Source: RYN-230 sp963720645
GTDB lineage: Bacteria > Actinomycetota > Actinomycetes > Streptosporangiales > Streptosporangiaceae
Reading direction: 5' to 3'
NCBI GenBank assembly: GCA_963720645.1
Contig: CAVRFX010000024.1
Location: forward strand, 186,001-250,000
DNA: 64,000 bases
Shown piece by piece: positions 11,323 through 20,722 of the stretch. Below the pieces are notes generated by a model that had not been told where the DNA came from, ran no database searches, and saw only the letters and a program-made list of their open reading frames with translations. How positions within the stretch are numbered: position 1 is the first letter of the stretch; every line of letters starts with the position of its first letter. A program made the position numbers and the translations under genes.

Positions 11323-13611
11323 CTATCTGCGCGATCGCTCCAGGGCGTCCCAGAAGCCGCGGCGCAGTGCGTGCCGGGTCTCGTCGTGCAGCAGCGAATC
11401 GATCGGCAGCGCCGAGTCCTGCAGAAGCCTGGCTTCCAGGTCAGACGGCATGCGCGGCTTGCGGGCCAGCACCGCCTCCAGCCATAGCGCCGGGGCTTCG
11501 CGGGCCACGGACTGGCCGAACTCGAAACCCTCGGCGTGAGCGGCCTGGACCGCGTCGGCGAGCGGCATCCCCTGCCCCGGCGGGATCGTGTCCTGCGGCC
11601 CCGGAGCAGGCGGCGGCACGGGTGACGGCGGCATCGGCGTTTGCTGCTGCGGGGGCGGCGGCGGCGGGGCCTGCGGCCCAGCGGCCTGCGGCCCAGGGGT
11701 TTGCGGCCCAGGGGTTTGCGGCCCAGGGGTTTGCGGCCCAGGGGTTTGCGGCGGCAGCGGGGACTGCGGCGTGCCGTACGGGCTTTGCGGCGGGACGTAC
11801 GCCCCGCCCGGGTTCTGGCCCGATCCGGCCGGGGCGGGCGGCATGGGCTGGCCGTACGGCTGTCCGGGCATCATCTGCTCCGAGGGCAGCACACCGTACG
11901 GGCCTTGCTGGTACGGCCGGGACGGGACGTCCTGGGCAGGCCCGCGGAACGAGGCCGGCGGAGCCTGGTACGGGTTCTGCTCAGCCGCCGGGGGCTGGGC
12001 ATGCGCGCCGCGTGCCCGCGGGTCCGGGAGACCGGGGGACGACGGGGCCGGGGGCGCCGGGGGGGCCGCGTGCTGGGCCGGCATGGACTGGCCCGGCATG
12101 CCCTGCTGGCCGGGCATGCCCTGCTGTCCGGGCAGGGAGGGCTGACCGGGCGGGGAGTGCTGGCCGCTGCCGTTCTGGCGGGCAGGCATCTCCTGGCCGG
12201 GCATGCCCGGCGCGGGCATTCCCCGGGCGGGCAGCGGGGATGCGGCGTAGGACTGCGGGGGTACCGGCTGGCCCGGGCTGCCCGGCTGCCCGGCCATGCC
12301 CTGCCCGGGAAGGGCCTGCCCGGGAAGGGCCTGCCCGGGAATGGTCTGCCCGGACATGCTCTGGCCGGACATGGACTGCCCGGCCGTGCTCTGGCCGGAC
12401 ATGGGTTGTCCCGGCATGGACTGGCCGGGCAAGGACTGCTGGCCCGGCATCGACGGCGGGCCCGGAACGCCGGGCTGGCCGGCCGGGATCCCGGGCTGCC
12501 CCGGGACGCCGCCCATACCCTGCTGGCCTGGCCCACCCTGCTGGCCCGGAAGGCCCGGCCCGGGCATGGCCTGCTGTCCCGTCTGGCCCGGCTGCGCTGG
12601 CCCGGCCGGCTGGCGCTGGCCCGGGCCTGGGGTTCGTTGCGGCTCAGAAACGCCAGGCTGCGCCTGCAGTCCTGAGGCAGCCGGCAGACTCTGCGCACTC
12701 TGCGGCGGTACGCCAGGGTCCTGAGCGCTGCCGGGCGCGCGGGACGGCCCGCCGCGGGCGGCCTCCATGGACTGGCGCTCGATGGGCCCAGACGGCTGGC
12801 GCCGCGGCAGCGGGGCCGGCTGGCCGGCCGGCGGCTGCGGGCCCGGAAGCTGTGCGTCCGGGAGCTGGGCGGTCGCGGGCCGCGCGCCCGGCTGGGCCGC
12901 GCGCTGGTACTCGGCCACCACAGGGGCGGTGTAGATCGCGGGCGGGGCGGGGTGCGCCCCGGCGGACAGCGCCTGCTGGCCGAGCGGGCCGACGACCGAG
13001 CCGTGCCCGTTGGTGAGCGCACGGGCCGCGGAGACGGCCAGCGGGTTGGGCTCCTCGACGCCGAGCGAGTCCGTTCCGGCCACGAGCTGGGTAAAGGGCC
13101 GCAGATGCCCGTCGCCAATCTCGATGATGTCGTCGCATTCCTGCCGGAGGCTGCGGGAAATGGTCCAGTTGCCGCCCACGGTGATGTGCACGATCGTCAC
13201 CCTGATACCGAGATCCTGCACGTCGGCGACGACCTGGGCCAGGTCTTCCTCCGCGCTGACCAGGAGGGCGTCGCTGATCGCGTTGTTGCGGGCCAGGGTG
13301 GTCAGGTCGCGGCGGATCTCGCCCTCCACGCCCTCACGCCGGCCCGGCCGGGTCCGGCCCAGCCGCAGCTTCAGCCCCGGGAGATCGGCCAGCGAGTCGT
13401 GCTCGGACGTCCGGCGGCCCTCGACGGTAGCCTCATACCAGTAGCAGCGGAGCAGCGGGCGGCCAGTTCTCTCCCGGGCGATGCTGCCCATGAACGACAG
13501 CAGGCCGGCGTAATCCCAGGATACGGACTCCCGGTGGCGGGTTCCGTGGACGGCCATCGCGCCATCCGCCAGCACGTAGCCCGCATCCACGAACAGCGCG
13601 CACCGATCCAC
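11323..13611 (-). CDS. NYN-domain (PIN-like) protein with long Pro/Gly/Gln repeat region
   Basis: Residues 1-170 form an NYN domain of the PIN-like nuclease fold: ALFVDAGYVLADG carries the first acidic residue, and SDALLVSAEEDLAQVVADV carries the later ones. Residues about 240-670 are low complexity, rich in PGQ, with short repeats such as PGQSMSGQSMSGQ and QTPGPQTPGPQ. The last 80 residues are conserved and folded (GFEFGQSVAREAPALWLEAV, ALRRGFWDALERSRR). The frame is open throughout 762 residues. RNA cleavage is the family expectation; the target is unknown. Start is GTG 13611. It is divergent from the epimerase gene. Confidence 0.85.
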   Translation of the reverse strand: MDRCALFVDAGYVLADGAMAVHGTRHRESVSWDYAGLLSFMGSIARERTGRPLLRCYWYEATVEGRRTSEHDSLADLPGLKLRLGRTRPGRREGVEGEIRRDLTTLARNNAISDALLVSAEEDLAQVVADVQDLGIRVTIVHITVGGNWTISRSLRQECDDIIEIGDGHLRPFTQLVAGTDSLGVEEPNPLAVSAARALTNGHGSVVGPLGQQALSAGAHPAPPAIYTAPVVAEYQRAAQPGARPATAQLPDAQLPGPQPPAGQPAPLPRRQPSGPIERQSMEAARGGPSRAPGSAQDPGVPPQSAQSLPAASGLQAQPGVSEPQRTPGPGQRQPAGPAQPGQTGQQAMPGPGLPGQQGGPGQQGMGGVPGQPGIPAGQPGVPGPPSMPGQQSLPGQSMPGQPMSGQSTAGQSMSGQSMSGQTIPGQALPGQALPGQGMAGQPGSPGQPVPPQSYAASPLPARGMPAPGMPGQEMPARQNGSGQHSPPGQPSLPGQQGMPGQQGMPGQSMPAQHAAPPAPPAPSSPGLPDPRARGAHAQPPAAEQNPYQAPPASFRGPAQDVPSRPYQQGPYGVLPSEQMMPGQPYGQPMPPAPAGSGQNPGGAYVPPQSPYGTPQSPLPPQTPGPQTPGPQTPGPQTPGPQAAGPQAPPPPPPQQQTPMPPSPVPPPAPGPQDTIPPGQGMPLADAVQAAHAEGFEFGQSVAREAPALWLEAVLARKPRMPSDLEARLLQDSALPIDSLLHDETRHALRRGFWDALERSRR

Positions 13612-13764
13612 GCGACACCGTCCTTTCCTCGACGCGTGACGTTACCAGCGCCCAGCCAGCCGCGTGATGGATCGCGCGAGGTCGCGGGACCCTCCGAACC
13701 GAAGAAGTCCGCTCTCGGCAGAAGCGCCTCCGGCAATTGCGTCTGGCCCGGCTAATCTTCGCCC

Positions 13765-14790
13765 ATGCGACTTCTTGTTCTCGGGGGTACCCGGTTCCTG
13801 GGGCGTGCCATCGTGGACGAAGCGATCCGGCGTGGCTACGACGTCACGACCTTCTCACGGGGACTGAGCGGTGAGCCCCGGCCGGGCGCCGAGGCACTGC
13901 ACGGAGACCGTACCAACTCCGCAGACCTGCTCAGGATGGCTGAGCGGGATTTCGACCTGGTCATCGACACCTCGGTCATCGCGCCGCGGCATGTGGCCGC
14001 GTCCGCCCGGCTGCTGGCCCCGAGGGTCCGCCATTACACCTACGTCTCCACGCTCTCGGTGTACCGCGGGTTCGGTGAGGTGCCGGTCAGCGAGGAATCC
14101 CCGGTGCTCGACTGCCCGCCGGACGCAGAGGGCGGCGTGGAGGAACTCGGGTACGGCGAACTCAAGGCGGGCAGCGAGCGGGCCGTCGCGCAGGAACTGC
14201 CCGGCCGGCACCTCATCGCCCGGCCCGGGCTGATCGTCGGGCCGCACGAGAACGTGGGACGGCTGCCCTGGTGGCTGGGCCGGATCGCCCGCGGCGGGAC
14301 GGTCCTCGCCCCCGGCGAGCCCGGCCGGCCGCTCCGGATGACCGACGCGCGCGACCTCGCCGCTTGGCTGGTCAACAACACCCGGCGGGGCATCCCGGGC
14401 GTGGTCAACGTGCCGGGGCCGGAGGGAACCACGTTCGGGGAACTGCTGACCGACTGCGCCGAGGTGACCGGGCCCGGCCCGGACGGCCCGCCGCGGCTGC
14501 GCTGGGTGCCGGACGCCGTGCTGCTGGCCGCCGGGGTCCAGCCCTGGATGGAGCTGCCGATGTGGACGCCGGACACGCCGGAGTTCGCGGGCATCTGGGA
14601 TGTCACCGGGGACCGGGCGCTGCGGACCGGTATCCGGTACCGGCCGCTCAGCGACACGGTCCGCGACACCTGGTCCTGGCTGCGCCGGGACGCGGCCGCG
14701 CGGGGCGGCGGCCTGGGGGCGTTCGAGCAGCGGCCCGGCATCGGCCTGGACCCGGCCACGGAGCAGGAGATCCTGGCCAGCCTGGATTAG
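13765..14790 (+). CDS. NAD-dependent epimerase/dehydratase (extended SDR)
   Basis: The Rossmann motif LVLGGTRFLGRAIVDEA opens the protein, and an active-site region (VRHYTYVSTLSVYRGFGEVP, followed by a YGELK motif) gives the SDR Tyr-x-x-x-Lys variant. Length is 341 residues with an intact frame. Members of this family act on nucleotide sugars or related substrates; the exact substrate cannot be read from sequence. It lies upstream of pyrE in the same direction with a 64-base gap. Confidence 0.85.
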   Translation: MRLLVLGGTRFLGRAIVDEAIRRGYDVTTFSRGLSGEPRPGAEALHGDRTNSADLLRMAERDFDLVIDTSVIAPRHVAASARLLAPRVRHYTYVSTLSVYRGFGEVPVSEESPVLDCPPDAEGGVEELGYGELKAGSERAVAQELPGRHLIARPGLIVGPHENVGRLPWWLGRIARGGTVLAPGEPGRPLRMTDARDLAAWLVNNTRRGIPGVVNVPGPEGTTFGELLTDCAEVTGPGPDGPPRLRWVPDAVLLAAGVQPWMELPMWTPDTPEFAGIWDVTGDRALRTGIRYRPLSDTVRDTWSWLRRDAAARGGGLGAFEQRPGIGLDPATEQEILASLD

Positions 14791-14854
14791 CGCGGCCCCG
14801 CCCGCTCCCCGCCCACTCCCTGGCCAGCACGGGGGGCTCGGTAGGCTCGCGGTC

Positions 14855-15391
14855 GTGAGCGACCGCGACGACCTGCTTCAGATGATCAAGGACATGGCCG
14901 TGGTGCACGGCGACTTCGTGCTGTCGTCCGGCCAGCGGGCGAGCTGGTACATCGACCTGCGCCGGATCCTGCTCAGCGGGCGGGCGGCGCCGCTGGCCGG
15001 CCGGGTGATGCTCGGCCTGACCGCGGGCCTGGACTACGACGCGGTCGGCGGGCTCACGCTGGGCGCCGATCCGGTCGCCACCGCGATGATGCACGCGGCC
15101 AGCGCGGCCGGGCGGCCGCTGGACGCGTTCGTGGTGCGCAAGGAGGGCAAGGCGCACGGCCTGCAACGGCGTATCGAGGGCCCGGACGTCGCCGGGCGCC
15201 GGGTGCTGGCGGTGGAGGACACCTCCACCACCGGCGCATCCGTGCTGACCGCGGTGGACGCGCTTGGCGAGGCAGGGGCCGAGGTCGTGGGCGTGGCCGT
15301 GATCGTGGAACGCGGCGCCCGCGGGCCGGTGACCGCGCGAGGGCTGCCCTACCTGGCCGCCTACGACGTGGGTGACCTGGGGCTGGGCTGA
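14855..15391 (+). CDS. pyrE: Orotate phosphoribosyltransferase
   Basis: This enzyme joins orotate to PRPP to give OMP in pyrimidine synthesis. The PRPP-binding signature VEDTSTTGASVLTAVDALG and the hood region RKEGKAHGLQRRIEG are present; length is 178 residues, normal for the family. Start is GTG 14855 (VSDRDDLLQMIKDM). The final 31 bases overlap the convergent dedA gene. Proximity to fba and purA matches the Streptomyces arrangement. Confidence 0.93.
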   Translation: MSDRDDLLQMIKDMAVVHGDFVLSSGQRASWYIDLRRILLSGRAAPLAGRVMLGLTAGLDYDAVGGLTLGADPVATAMMHAASAAGRPLDAFVVRKEGKAHGLQRRIEGPDVAGRRVLAVEDTSTTGASVLTAVDALGEAGAEVVGVAVIVERGARGPVTARGLPYLAAYDVGDLGLG

Positions 15392-16164
15392 TCGTCCCGG
15401 CCCGACGTGCGCTGGTGCCGCGGCGCGCTGTGCCTGCCCGGCCCGGGGTTCCCGGCCGGTGACCCGCCCGCAGGCGGGCTGCCTGCCGGCGGGCTGCCTG
15501 CCGGCGGGCTGCCCGCTGGCGGGACGCTCCCGCCGGGGGGACCCTCACCGGGACCGGCCGGCGCCAGGTGGCCCTCGGCCTCCTCCTTGCGGAACTCCCG
15601 CAGCCGGTACATGACGAACGCGGCGATGGCAATGATGGCCACGGCCGCGATCACGTACCCCGCCAGCGCGATGCCGTGCGCGATGCTCTGCCAGGTACTA
15701 CTCAGGCTGTAGCCGATCAGCGAGATCGCGGTCACCCAGACGGCCGTGCCGATGAGGCTGAGGATCCCGAACAGCAGCGCGGGCATCTCGATGAAGCCGG
15801 CCACGATCGACACGAACGTGCGAACCACGGGCAGGCACCGGCCCACCGGCAGCGCCCAGGCTCCCCGGCCGGCGAAGAAACGTTCCGCCCGGTCGATGTC
15901 GGCGTGGCTGATCAGCAGGTAACGGCCGAATTTGTGCACCAGTGGCCGCTCACCGACGCGTCCCACCGTGTACGCGACGAAGGAACCGAGCAGTTCCGCC
16001 ACCGTGCCGACGATGATCACCGCCACGATGCTGAAATGCCCCTCGCCGGCCAGGACTCCCGCGAACCCGAACGTGATCTCCGATGGAATGGGGACGCAGC
16101 AGGCCTCGAGAAAGCCGAAGAGAAAGACAGCAGCCAGGCCGGCCTGGCTGAGAAAGCTCTCCAT
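15361..16164 (-). CDS. DedA family membrane protein
   Basis: Residues 1-205 carry the DedA pattern: FLEACCVPIPSEITFGFAGV, a re-entrant-type segment with GRVGERPLVHKFGRYLL, and RCLPVVRTFVSIVAGF with the conserved R-x(2)-P-x(2)-R, followed by C-terminal membrane helices. DedA proteins are inner-membrane phospholipid transporters or flippases that affect envelope integrity. The last 60 residues are an unusual cytoplasmic tail with PPAGS repeats coded by a 15-base tandem repeat. This tail overlaps the 3' end of pyrE. Confidence 0.9.
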   Translation of the reverse strand: MESFLSQAGLAAVFLFGFLEACCVPIPSEITFGFAGVLAGEGHFSIVAVIIVGTVAELLGSFVAYTVGRVGERPLVHKFGRYLLISHADIDRAERFFAGRGAWALPVGRCLPVVRTFVSIVAGFIEMPALLFGILSLIGTAVWVTAISLIGYSLSSTWQSIAHGIALAGYVIAAVAIIAIAAFVMYRLREFRKEEAEGHLAPAGPGEGPPGGSVPPAGSPPAGSPPAGSPPAGGSPAGNPGPGRHSAPRHQRTSGRDDQPSPRSPTS

Positions 16165-16538
16165 AGCTCACTGTTGTACAGCATGGAACGCACTCCGCCG
16201 GTCCGCATCGGGGGAGGTTGCGAGAGCTTGACCACCGGATCTGGACCCGGGCACGCCGCGGCGGGAGGGATCGCCGGGCGGCCGCCGGCGGGATGCGGGG
16301 CGGCCGCGGGAGGGCCGCCGGCGGGATGCGGGGCGGCCGCGGGAGGGCCGCCAGCGGAATGCGGGGCGGCCGCCGCGACACGCCCGGCGGCCGTGGGCGA
16401 CACGCCCGGACGCCAGCGGCGACACGCCCGGACGCAGATTTCCGGGCGTAGTTCTCCAGGCCGGGACCTTCGTCGCTGTCCGTGGGCGGTCCCCGTCCCC
16501 GATACTGGACCCAAGCAACGAACAGGGAGCCGATCCTC
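16165..16538. repeat. Intergenic region with 33-base tandem repeat
   Basis: Between divergent dedA and fba lie three copies of a 33-base unit at 16281-16313, 16314-16346 and 16347-16379 (third copy diverged), followed by three scattered copies of GCGACACGCCCGG between 16376 and 16440. The fba promoter must lie here but no clear hexamers were seen. AGGGAG at 16523-16528 serves as the fba ribosome site. Confidence 0.7.
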
Positions 16539-17562
16539 ATGCCTATCGCCACCCCAGAGGTCTACGCGCAGATGCTGGACCGCGCCAAGGAGCGTGGTTA
16601 CGCCTATCCCGCGATCAACGTGACCTCAAGCCAGACACTGAACGCGGCCCTCCGCGGCTTCGCGGACGCGGAGAGCGACGGCATTATCCAGGTCTCCACC
16701 GGAGGCGCCGAGTACCTGTCCGGCCAGGCGGTCAAGGACATGGTGACCGGCTCGGCCGCCCTGGCCAGCTTCGCCCGCTCGGTGGCCGACAAGTACCCAG
16801 TGCAGATCGCCCTGCACACCGACCACTGCCCCAAGAACAAGCTCGACGGGTTCATGCGCCCGCTGGTCAAGATTTCGCAGGAGCGGGTGGCCCGGGGTGA
16901 GGAGCCGCTCTTCAACTCCCACATGTGGGATGGGTCCGCGGTGCCGCTGGACGAAAACATCGCCATCGCGACCGAACTGCTCGACGAGTGCGCCAAGGCC
17001 CGCACGGTCATGGAGATGGAGATCGGCGTGGTCGGCGGCGAGGAAGACGGCGTCACTGGCGAGATGAACGAGAAGCTGTACAGCACGCCGGAGGACGCCA
17101 TGGCGGTGGCCGAGGCCCTCGGGCTCGGTGAGCGGGGCCGCTACCTGCTCGCGGCCACGTTCGGCAACGTGCACGGGGTCTACAAGCCGGGTCACGTCAC
17201 GCTGCGGCCCTCGATCCTGAAGGAGATCCAGGACGCCGTGGGCGCCGAGTACGGCAAGGAGAAGCCGTTCTACCTGGTGTTCCACGGTGGCTCCGGTTCC
17301 GCCCTGGAGGAGATCCGCGAGGCCATCTCCTACGGCGTGGTCAAGATGAACGTGGACACTGACACGCAGTACGCGTTCACCAGGCCGGTTGCGGACCACA
17401 TGTTCCGCAACTACGACGGCGTGCTGAAGGTCAACAGCGAGGTCGGCAACAAGAAGCAGTACGACCCCCGGTCCTGGGGCAAGGCGCGGCAAGGCCGGCA
17501 TGGGCGCGCGGGTCGTGCGGGCCTGCGAGGACCTGATGTCCGCGGGCACCAAGATCAGCTGA
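16539..17562 (+). CDS. fba: Class II fructose-bisphosphate aldolase
   Basis: This glycolytic and gluconeogenic zinc enzyme cleaves fructose 1,6-bisphosphate. Zinc and substrate motifs are visible: ALHTDHCPKNKLDGF, MEMEIGVVGGEEDG, FGNVHGVYKPGHV, LVFHGGSGS and MNVDTDTQYAFTRP. A one-base shift near 17485-17495 (after DPRSWGKA) moves the last 23 residues (GMGARVVRACEDLMSAGTKI) into another frame. ATG 16539 is chosen for the usual MPIATPEVY start. About 340 residues. Confidence 0.95.
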
Positions 17563-17707
17563 CCGGGTAGCAGGCCCGGGCGCGGGCCTGACCTGGGCCG
17601 GTAGCAGGCCCGGGTGGGTCTGCCCTGGAAGAGGTGCCGGCCCGGGCGGGTCTGCCCTGGGCGAAAAGCCCTGCCCGCCCGGCCCCCCGGGCAGGCAGGC
17701 TGGCCCC

Positions 17708-18472
17708 ATGCAGACGCCAGCACGCCAGGTCGCGGTCCTGTCCGACATTCACGGGGTGCTGCCGGCGCTGCAAAGCGTGCTGGCCGAGCCCGAGGTGGCC
17801 GCCGCGGACCGGATCGTGCTCACCGGCGATCTCGCGGCGGGACCGCAACCGAGCGAGACCCTCGATCTGCTGGCCTCGCTCGGGGACCGGGCGGTGTGTA
17901 TCCGCGGTAACGCGGACCGCGAACTCGTGCAGCTCGCCCGGGGCGAGGTGAGCACCGTCCCGGACCCGATCGCACCCTGGGCTGCCGCCCAGCTCCAGGC
18001 GGATCAGGTCGCGCTGCTGGCCGGGCTGCCCCTGACGGCGACCGTGGAGGTGGCCGGCCTGGGCCCGGCGCTGTTCTGCCACGCGACCCCCCGGGACGAC
18101 GAAGAGGTGGTCCTGGCCGACTCCCGGCTGGAACGCTGGGCCGACGTGCTCGGCACCGTCGCCCCGGACGTGGCCGCGGTGGTGTGCGGGCACACGCACA
18201 TGCCGTTCTGCCGGCTGGCCCACGGACGGCTGGTGGTCAATCCGGGCAGCGTCGGGATGCCGTACGGCCGGCCTGGTGCGCACTGGGCGCTGCTCGGGCC
18301 GGGGGTCCAGCTGCGGCGCACCGTGTTCGGTACCGCGGCGGCCTGCGCGCGCATCGCCGCGGAATCCTCCTACCCCGGCGCCGCGGAATGGGCGGACTTC
18401 TACCTGAACGCGCGGGCCAGCGACGCGGAGGCGCTGGCCGTCATGGCCCCGCGGGACGGCCGCCCCGCCTGA
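17708..18472 (+). CDS. Metallophosphoesterase (YfcE/MJ0936-like)
   Basis: The calcineurin-type signature is complete: LSDIHG, LTGDLAAGP, IRGNADRE, and VVCGHTHMPF with VNPGSVGMPYG. The 254-residue soluble protein should hydrolyse phosphodiesters or nucleotides using two metal ions; the substrate is not predictable. The 145 bases before it are GC-rich and hold imperfect repeats around GTAGCAGGCCCGGG. Confidence 0.9.
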   Translation: MQTPARQVAVLSDIHGVLPALQSVLAEPEVAAADRIVLTGDLAAGPQPSETLDLLASLGDRAVCIRGNADRELVQLARGEVSTVPDPIAPWAAAQLQADQVALLAGLPLTATVEVAGLGPALFCHATPRDDEEVVLADSRLERWADVLGTVAPDVAAVVCGHTHMPFCRLAHGRLVVNPGSVGMPYGRPGAHWALLGPGVQLRRTVFGTAAACARIAAESSYPGAAEWADFYLNARASDAEALAVMAPRDGRPA

Positions 18473-18655
18473 ACGCGAGCTGGATCGCGTCTACGACCTG
18501 GGCTGGGACCCGGGTGATCTCGGGCCAGGTGAAGTGCACGACCTCGTAGCCTGCGGCGCGCAGCCGGGCGTCGCGGCCGAGTTGCGCGCGGGCCCGGGCC
18601 GGGTTCTGGTACTTCAGCGCCCCGTCGGCCTCGCCGATGGTGCGGTACCGGGGTT
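18441..18655 (-). pseudogene. C-terminal remnant of a DUF559-like nuclease-fold protein
   Basis: About 70 codons on the minus strand read EPRYRTIGEADGALKYQNPA, then ARARAQLGRDARLRAAGYEV and VHFTWPEITRVPAQVVDAI before a TGA at 18441-18443. This resembles the C-terminal part of DUF559/very-short-patch-repair-like proteins, where E-x-D-x-x-x-K is a nuclease-type pattern. An in-frame stop lies just upstream and no start codon is available, so the N-terminal part is gone. The end overlaps the phosphoesterase gene. Confidence 0.55.
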
Positions 18656-18705
18656 CGCACCCCCGTCAACTCGCTCGGCACGAACCCAGACTGGCCCCTC
18701 ATACC

Positions 18706-18776
18706 GACGTCTCACGTAAGCGGTGCACTCCCCGGGCGATTTGCCCGATTCAAGCGCACCGCTTACGTGAAACGTC
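18706..18776. repeat. Long nested inverted repeat
   Basis: A 21-base inverted repeat (arms 18706-18726 and 18756-18776, one mismatch; core TCACGTAAGCGGTGC) surrounds a 29-base loop that itself contains the hairpin CGGGC-GATTT-GCCCG. It lies between the nuclease remnant and the DUF3151 gene. It lacks a T-tract, so it is not a classical terminator; a mobile-element end, a REP-like palindrome or an operator are all possible. Confidence 0.75.
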
Positions 18777-18922
18777 GCCGACCCGAGCGCCCAGCCTGTG
18801 GTCACCCGGGACGCGAGTGGGGGGAGCGCGAGTGGGGGGAGCGCGCGCGAGTCGCCGCCGCGGGGGCGGCCGCCGCGGGGGCGCGCGATCACCATCGCGG
18901 GCGGCGCGGCAGGATGGGGGGC

Positions 18923-19336
18923 ATGGACCACCGCAACCTCATGGCCGGGCCGCCCCCGGTCTACCTGCCGGACGATCCGTGCGCGAAGGAACTGGCCTCC
19001 GGGGCCGATCCCGCGGCCGTCGCCGCGGCCAACCCGGCCTGCCTGGCCGCCTGGGCCGAACTGGCCGAGCAGGCCCTGGACCGCGGCGAGACGGTCGCCG
19101 GGTACGCCTACGCCCGCACCGGGTACCACCGGGGCCTTGACCAGTTGCGCCGGGCCGGCTGGAAGGGCCACGGGCCGGTCCCCTGGGAGCACGAGCCCAA
19201 CCGGGGTTTCCTCCGCTCGCTGCACGCGCTGGGCCGGGCCGCCGGGGCCATCGGCGAGACCGAGGAGGAAGAGCGCTGCCAGATCTTCCTGGCGGACTCC
19301 AGCGCCGCCGCGGTAGTCGCCCTCGACGCGTCCTGA
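18923..19336 (+). CDS. DUF3151 family protein
   Basis: The start MDHRNLMAGPPPVYLPDDP and the block AYARTGYHRGLDQLRRAGWK followed by GHGPVPWEHEPNRGF identify the actinobacteria-restricted DUF3151 family, function unknown. About 137 residues, no membrane segment. It precedes purA by 100 bases in the same direction. ATG 18914 is in frame and is an alternative start three codons earlier. Confidence 0.88.
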   Translation: MDHRNLMAGPPPVYLPDDPCAKELASGADPAAVAAANPACLAAWAELAEQALDRGETVAGYAYARTGYHRGLDQLRRAGWKGHGPVPWEHEPNRGFLRSLHALGRAAGAIGETEEEERCQIFLADSSAAAVVALDAS

Positions 19337-19436
19337 AGACACGGCGCCGGCCCCGGCACGTGGCGTAACGCGCAGCCCAGCACGTGGAGTACCCTCAACT
19401 CCGCAACCGGGGCGAGGCCTGGAAGGGGCTGGTGGG

Positions 19437-20719
19437 ATGCCGGCCATTGTGGTCGTGGGTGCGCAGTGGGGTGACGAGGGCAAGGGCAAGGCCACCGACC
19501 TCCTCGGCGACCGGGTGGACTACGTCGTCCGGTACCAGGGCGGCAACAACGCCGGTCATACCGTCGTCATCGGGGACGAGAGCTACGCGCTGCACCTGCT
19601 CCCCTCGGGCGTGCTGTCCCCCGGGTGGTGCCGGTCATCGGCAACGGCGTCGTGGTCGACCCCGAGGTGCTGCTCCGGGAGATCGATGACCTCAGCAAGC
19701 GCGGCGTGTCCTGCGAGGACCTGCTGATCTCCGCGAACGCCCACCTGATCATGCCCTACCACCGCGCCCTGGATAAGGTCACCGAGCGGTACCTGGGCAG
19801 CGCCCGGATCGGCACCACCGGCCGGGGCATCGGACCCGCCTACGCGGACAAGGTGGCCCGGACCGGGATCCGGATCCAGGACCTGCTCGACCCGGGGATC
19901 CTGAACCAGAAGCTGGAACTGGTCCTCCGCGAGCGTAACCAGGTCCTGACCAAGGTCTACAACCGCCGTGGCATCGATGCGGCCGCCGTCGCCGAGGAGT
20001 ACCTGGGGTACGGCGAGCAGATCCGCTCGTACGTGGCGGACACGGGGCTGGTCCTGAACCAGGCGCTGGACGCGGGCAAGTCCATCTTGCTGGAGGGCGC
20101 CCAGGCCACGATGCTCGACGTGGATCACGGCACGTACCCGTTCGTCACGTCCTCCAGCCCGACCGCGGGCGGCGCGTGCGTGGGCTCGGGTATCGGCCCG
20201 ACCCGGATCACCAAGATGATCGGGATCCTCAAGGCGTACACCACCCGGGTGGGCGCGGGCCCGTTCCCCACCGAGCTGACCGGCGAGCAGGGCGAGTGGC
20301 TGCGCAAGGCCGGGGGCGAGTTCGGGGTGACCACCGGCCGGCCGCGGCGCACCGGGTGGTTCGACGCGGTGGTCGCCCGCTACTCCACCCGGGTCAACGG
20401 GATTACCGACTACTTCATCACCAAGCTCGACGTGCTGTCCGGTCTGGACCGGGTCCCGGTCTGCGTGGCCTACGACGTGGGCGGCACGCGGCACGACGAG
20501 ATCCCGATGACCCAGACCGACTTCCACCACGCCACGCCGGTCTATGAGTACCTGGAGGGCTGGCAGGAGGACATCTCGCAGGCCCGGGAGTTCGCTGACC
20601 TGCCCCGCAACGCACAGGCCTACGTCAAGGCGCTGGAGGACATGATCGGCGCGCCGGCCGCCGCCATCGGCACCGGCCCGCGCCGCGACCAGACCCTGCA
20701 GCTGCGCCCGCTCGCCTGA
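19437..20719 (+). CDS. purA: Adenylosuccinate synthetase (frameshifted)
   Basis: It converts IMP, GTP and aspartate to adenylosuccinate, the first step to AMP. The GTP-binding loop VVVGAQWGDEGKGKATDLLG, NNAGHTVV, and later GTTGRGIGPAYADKVAR and LEGAQATMLDVDHGTYPFVT are all present. The frame shifts at about 19621-19630, where a base appears to be missing from the C/G run after VLSPG. Reconstructed length is 427 residues, the family norm. GGAAGGGG precedes ATG 19437. Confidence 0.95.
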
Positions 20720-20722
20720 GGG

